From: Morinoia aosen
Taxonomy: Eukaryota > Arthropoda > Malacostraca > Amphipoda > Talitridae
DNA: 64,000 nt
Direction of reading: 5' to 3'
Assembly: GCA_030386875.1 (NCBI GenBank)
Contig: CM059567.1
Coordinates: 52,870,020 to 52,934,019 of the forward strand
The stretch's first letter is position 1. Each line of letters opens with the position of its first letter. Under the pieces are notes generated by a model that did not search any database, had not been told where the DNA came from, and saw only the letters and a program-made list of their open reading frames with translations. The position numbers and the translations under genes were made by a program. This document shows, one piece after another, positions 59,743-64,000 of this stretch.

Positions 59743-59953
59743 CTGGAAGAAATAAAAAGTAATTTCAGTCATGCATAAGACGGATAAGGTTTGAATAAAA
59801 ATACCAAGCAAAAATGCAAAAAATAAAAGTAAATCATTTTTCTAACGACTAGAATACCAAACTCAAGCGTTTAGGCAATATACACTGTAAAAACAGGCAT
59901 ACATAACTATAAACACCCAACATTCTCGTACACCTACACATGGAAATATATGT

Positions 59954-60020
59954 ATACACACACACTCACACACACAACCACACACATACACACGCACGCA
60001 CTACATGCACACACACACCA
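59954..60020. repeat. Imperfect (CA)n microsatellite
   Basis: ACACACAC tracts interrupted by T, CAC and GCACG. It lies in the 3' untranslated part of Penelope remnant B. Confidence 0.9.
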
Positions 60021-60043
60021 AGCACGCCTCAGCATACCGCAAG

Positions 60044-60337
60044 TTAGGAAGTAGGGGCTACAAATAATTTTGTCGCGCTGAAATCGTTATTAAGTGCAGG
60101 TTTATTTGTAAATATATGAAGGGATTCTAGAATACGGAGGTCTTGTTCATTAAATGCTTTGCATAGAATAGAAAAATTGGACATTTTGAAAGGACGATTA
60201 GAACTATTGCAATGGTTTCTAATGGCGGACTGAAAACCTGAATGTTGGCTGTGACGGATAAATAGTTGGAGGGTAGTGCTTCCAACGTACGATTGCTGGC
60301 AGAAATCACAAACATACACATATACACAGCAACTTTC
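60044..60337 (-). pseudogene. GIY-YIG endonuclease domain of a Penelope-like polymerase, 5'-truncated
   Basis: About 90-98 residues remain open on the minus strand. The sequence runs CLESCCVYVYVCDFC (GIY position), QQSYVGST (YIG position), the FIRHSQH segment with an arginine where the catalytic arginine is expected, AIRNHC, then DLRILESLHIF and KPALNN near the end. The reading frame is intact to its stop at 60044-60046. There is no natural initiator: VYV continues upstream in frame to about 60337, then homology ends. This is the C-terminal DNA-nicking domain of the retroelement polymerase; no reverse transcriptase motif is nearby. Confidence 0.8.
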
Positions 60338-60349
60338 CAGGCACTCATC

Positions 60350-60387
60350 CTGTCGCTCCTTCCTATTTTAATAGGAAGGAGCGACAG
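60350..60387. repeat. Perfect 18-bp-arm inverted repeat
   Basis: CTGTCGCTCCTTCCTATT, a 2-bp TT centre, then AATAGGAAGGAGCGACAG. It sits exactly where Penelope remnant B loses homology on its 5' side. Confidence 0.95.
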
Positions 60388-63277
60388 TACTCAACATAGT
60401 ACGTGGAAGATAACACACGACAGAAATAATTTATTCTGAAATGAACAGACCACGCATAATTTTTTACGGTAAAGATTTACGCAGCTGCATGCTTGCATGA
60501 TCAACATTCACGTTCCATGACCGAGATAAGAGCATCCATCGAGAATCGCTCCCTGATCTATTCCTCAGCTAATTCGGTAACAACGAGAAAGAATTCCCGG
60601 CAAGAATCGTCATTCGTAGGAACACGAATGAAATCCTGGAGAAAACCTGCGCTGACGGCAGGGGTGCAGAAAGCTTTCGTGCCATTGCTGCCGCTGCCAA
60701 CGACCAATAAGTTGCTCTTGCGCTGCTCCACAAAATAATGAAAAACGCCCAGAACCCAGCCGAACATCTCCAAGGCTACCAAATTACAAGAATAGAGTAC
60801 GGAGGGGAGCCCCTCGCTGCTGACTGCAGCCGTGCACAACGCCACTGCACGCCAAACTTGGCACCCATGCGTTCTGCAGAATTACTTCTGAAAATTTGCC
60901 GGCATGCCTCTCATTTTTCCTTTGAAGCATTCCAGGGTTAGGAAATTTTGAAGTGCACCAGGCTCAAGAAACTGTTGCATTTTCTTGTCTGTAAAACTGA
61001 AGCGTGAATGTGATGACTTCCGGTGTAGTTTTTCGATGGATGCAGCTTTTCAGGGATATTTTAACAGTTTTTTCATGTTATTTAGAGATTTAAAATATCA
61101 TAGGTAAGAAGGGAGAAACAATTTTAGAGACAATAGCATAACAAAAGGAGTTACAAAAAATTTAAATCAGCCTTAAAAAATAATAATTCTCCTTCATTTT
61201 TATGTTTCGCACTAACCGTAGCATAAATTCATCATAGCGAACATGTTGAGCGTAGGTGACTTTATTTCTGAACAGCTACTTTTTTCATCAATCCTGAAAT
61301 CCTGACGCTACCTCGCCTGACGTAGCATTATCGGCCCTCTCTTCGGCAAGCGATTGGAAAACTTAGCTCTGCCGCAGTCTAATCGGACAACGTCGCTTCT
61401 ATTTCTGCGCACTGAGAGCGCATAGCACAGAGCAATTGTGGCTTGGGTCACAGGGAATACAATTCGGAAAAAGTGAGGAGCTGCTCCTGCTCTCATTTGA
61501 AAGAGCTTTTCAACAACTGCTACCTCACAAAATGAACGCCGACGTAAACTATGAATCCCTTGCCATTCGAACCCAAAAAATGGATGGTCAACAGCATCAG
61601 TCATAAAAACGTCTTGAAATTGTACCCTCCCAAACCCCAAAAATTTAAACTTTAAATTCAACGGAAGATTGCATTTCCTAAATAAATAACCATTTAGCAA
61701 CGGGATTTATGGGTTTAGAGCTCAACGTTCAGCGAAATATATTATTTTTTTAAGAAACCACTCATCAAACACTGAGGAAATGGACCGCAATTAAATCATT
61801 AGGAGACATGTTCAAAATCTAAAAGAATGAAGAGCGTAGTTCCTAACATGACGGAGGGTAATTAGAATGTTCTACATTCAACCTTCCTAAAATTATAGGC
61901 CCTTTGCCCAAAGTTCTCCACAAAAATTATCCTCCACATTTTGAGAAGATGCGATGGATTCTCATGGCTCAAAGACACTTCTTCCGACAAAATGCACAAT
62001 TTCGCAGCTGTAACAGCCGACCTTACTTTGGAATACAGCTCCAGCTGCTCACATTTTGCTCAAATTGTTCATTATGTTGAGTTCGACTCACCAGGAGAAA
62101 CTTAAGGCCAACTTGGACGAGCACTTGGCAAGAGGAGACAGAAATCTTCGGAAGATAAATTACTTCTAAACATGCGCCCTAACGAGCAAACTTCCTGTTC
62201 CACTGGACTGGAAAATGGACGAGAAGTAAGCTGCTGTTCGTGATGCAAAGAAGTTATTTTCTTCAACGGTATAGCGAAATCTTGAATTGATTATTTAGCG
62301 GTAGGAACCAGCCAGGGCTTAGATCAGTATCAAACCATTTTGTCATGATAGAAACGTCTTCATTTTGGGTCGCATTCACTTCGATGTATTTCTCGTGATT
62401 TAAAACTTCGCTTTGGTATGAATTTATGACCAGCTGAATCCCATTGCCTTCTGAGGCGGAAGAAGAAAATTAGATGACAACACAAGCCAAGCACAGGACT
62501 GGCTTTATATTGACTGTCAGAGCTTTGCGTCTGACAGTCTCGAAATAAACGCAATACGACATGCCCTGCGATCACAAAATTGCACTTGACAATTTTGACG
62601 AAATTGAAGGGGCGTGAGTGAAATATTTGCTCGGCACACATCCTAACGACCTGCCATGCCAGAGGCGCATGAATTTTACGAATTTGTATCAGAACCTTGC
62701 GTGTGCAAGCGTCGAACCTTCTGAATGTGATGTGCTTGCAAATCTTGTGGTCTACATTTTTTCTTCATGTTTTGGGTCGTCAATCCCAATACTTTCAGCT
62801 GAAATTTTGTCACTGGGAAAAGAAAATACTTCCATGTTTTTTAAAGAATTTTTTGTGCTTTAAACACGAGAGGCTTCTCAGAGAAGTAGGCAGTATAATT
62901 ATCGATATGAAATGTTGAGTGAAGTTAAATCAGTTCCAAATCAGAAGTAATTGTAGTCGCGTCTTTCTAACATATGCCTTACATTTATAGCTTAATTATG
63001 GAGAAGAAAATTCAATGCCACAATGTGAACCAATGAATGACCGACCTTCTGTGAGCTTTTTCGATATTAGTTGTTTCCATATCTTTGCAATGTTTTACGT
63101 ACTTTGCTATAATATTGACACTGGAATTTAAATGTATGTGACTAATGACGACTCATTGACACTAAAGTGCATGAGCAGTATTGAATTTTTCAAAAAGCGA
63201 TTGCTCGATAAAGTATTTTAAAAATTTTACTAAGTAGTTGAAGTTGACGTAAGTAGGGATTCATAATAACACTTGTC
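60388..63277. other. Unannotated interval
   Basis: No gene recognised. The minus frames at 60558-60845 and 61308-61700 (130 codons, about the chance maximum) have no domain that I trust. Sequence is of mixed composition with moderate GC at 60550-60860. Confidence 0.5.
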
Positions 63278-63331
63278 TTAACATTCAGAATGTTAACAAA
63301 CCGCTTGAATGCGGTTTCATCGCAATGAAAC
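63278..63331. repeat. Cluster of three short hairpins, two sharing bases
   Basis: TTAACATTC-A-GAATGTTAA (63278-63296), AAACCGC-TTGAAT-GCGGTTT (63298-63317) and GTTTCAT-CGCA-ATGAAAC (63314-63331) follow one another. The second and third overlap by GTTT, so they cannot both form fully in one strand. All three stems are perfect. Confidence 0.85.
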
Positions 63332-64000
63332 GGGAGCTTATTGAAATTTCTTCGCACTTATTTTAACGCGATGTTTCTTTTCGTATTCGCTCGTACATTA
63401 ATACAAATGAACACTTTGAGAGAATATTCCCGTTTATTAATTTTGTTAAACAATTTTTGTTTAGAATTTATTTGCTAGTTTATCTCAATCGTACCACAAT
63501 TCTAGAACTGTAGATTTGAAAAAATAGGTATCATGAATCAAAATTTGCGATAATCGTTGCAGTTTTTCTTTATGTTAATGATTGTTAATTAGTTCTGATC
63601 TACATGCTTTACCAAACTTGCAAGAGGACGTCATTTGTGGTGCGTCTGACGTTGCATATTATAACGAAGACCACCTCCTATCCTTAAAAAAATTTCCTCA
63701 CATTGAACTTTAAATGTACGTATTTCGAATCACCTCGAAAAATGAGACGCGCTCTGGCTTTTTATCTTGCATTGAAACATGACTATTTTTCGAGGAAATA
63801 GCTTCAACGTAAGGAACGAATTAGTTCCTCAAAGTACGGCTTAAATGATCATAGGCGACCGTCAGTGCGTGTCATTTTTACAATTTAGAACAAGTAAAAC
63901 TTATGGAGTAGAGGCATCGTCTTTCTTCTTCTCAGAATGGGGACATCTAATTTTGAATTAAAATTATCTTTCCTTCGAAAGATGTATACTGGAGGTAACG
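63332..64000. other. Unannotated terminal interval
   Basis: AT-rich sequence with no ORF of note and no recognised repeat up to the window end. Confidence 0.55.

Larger units (their letters stand above)
59691..60349 (-). mobile_element. Penelope-like retroelement remnant B (3' part)
   Basis: On the minus strand the endonuclease domain (60319-60044) is followed by a CA-repeat-containing 3' untranslated region. A hammerhead-like core follows (CTGATGA, complement of 59734-59740; GGAAT/ATTCC stem; GAATC, complement of 59711-59715), then GTTTGCCTCATTAAATG. The order and spacing match remnant A, which supports both assignments. The 5' side is truncated next to a perfect palindrome at 60350-60387. 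Confidence 0.76.

Noticed and set aside
60558..60941. Overlapping ORFs on both strands in a moderate-GC segment
   Set aside because: Several frames are open together, none has a domain, and lengths are within chance.
61308..61700. 130-codon minus ORF with FFGFEWQG, reminiscent of a reverse transcriptase segment
   Set aside because: No other reverse transcriptase motif is in order around it, and the length is what chance allows.

Overview
This window looks like nuclear DNA of a multicellular animal, most likely an arthropod or another invertebrate with a large, repeat-rich genome. It is AT-rich (about two thirds by eye). I see no operon-like gene packing, ribosome binding sites, rRNA or intact tRNA genes, and no convincing multi-exon gene. 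What it does hold is eukaryotic: tRNA-headed SINEs with target-site duplications, hAT-like and fold-back MITEs, two decayed Penelope-like retroelements, and an unusually dense set of minisatellites. The species cannot be read from the sequence.

Layout. Positions 1-285 are a large imperfect palindrome (fold-back element). Positions 635-973 (minus) hold a small ORF with a signal-peptide-like start and about ten 7-residue repeats. Positions 2437-5975 are a giant 45-bp minisatellite of about 75 units with higher-order structure. A SINE lies at 6142-6364. A 92-bp duplication lies at 7233-7416. An hAT-like MITE with a 22-bp minisatellite inside it occupies 8606-8799, followed by a 17-bp array at 8966-9166 and a 30-bp array at 11222-11468. 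Positions 11.5-18.8 kb are mostly featureless. A second SINE of the same family sits at 18852-19223, and a dispersed repeat pair follows at 19307 and 20875. A 254-codon ORF containing a 45-bp-type repeat is at 27118-27882. Two copies of one small palindromic MITE lie in opposite orientation at 28658 and 51925; the second is inserted in a minisatellite. Further arrays lie at 31.3, 32.1, 33.4, 38.7, 39.3, 47.0, 50.4 and 51.9 kb. A fuller hAT-like MITE copy is at 34537-34762. Two Penelope-like GIY-YIG remnants lie tail to tail at 58.8-60.35 kb. A cluster of three hairpins, two of them overlapping, is at 63278-63331.

No gene pathway can be described. Almost everything recognisable is selfish or structural DNA in what looks like an intergenic or intronic region. 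The most informative features are the internal architecture of the two long arrays (45 bp and 36 bp), the Penelope pair with hammerhead-like motifs at matching 3' positions, the two related SINEs with their insertion footprints, and MITEs linked to minisatellites. I found no new multi-gene system.
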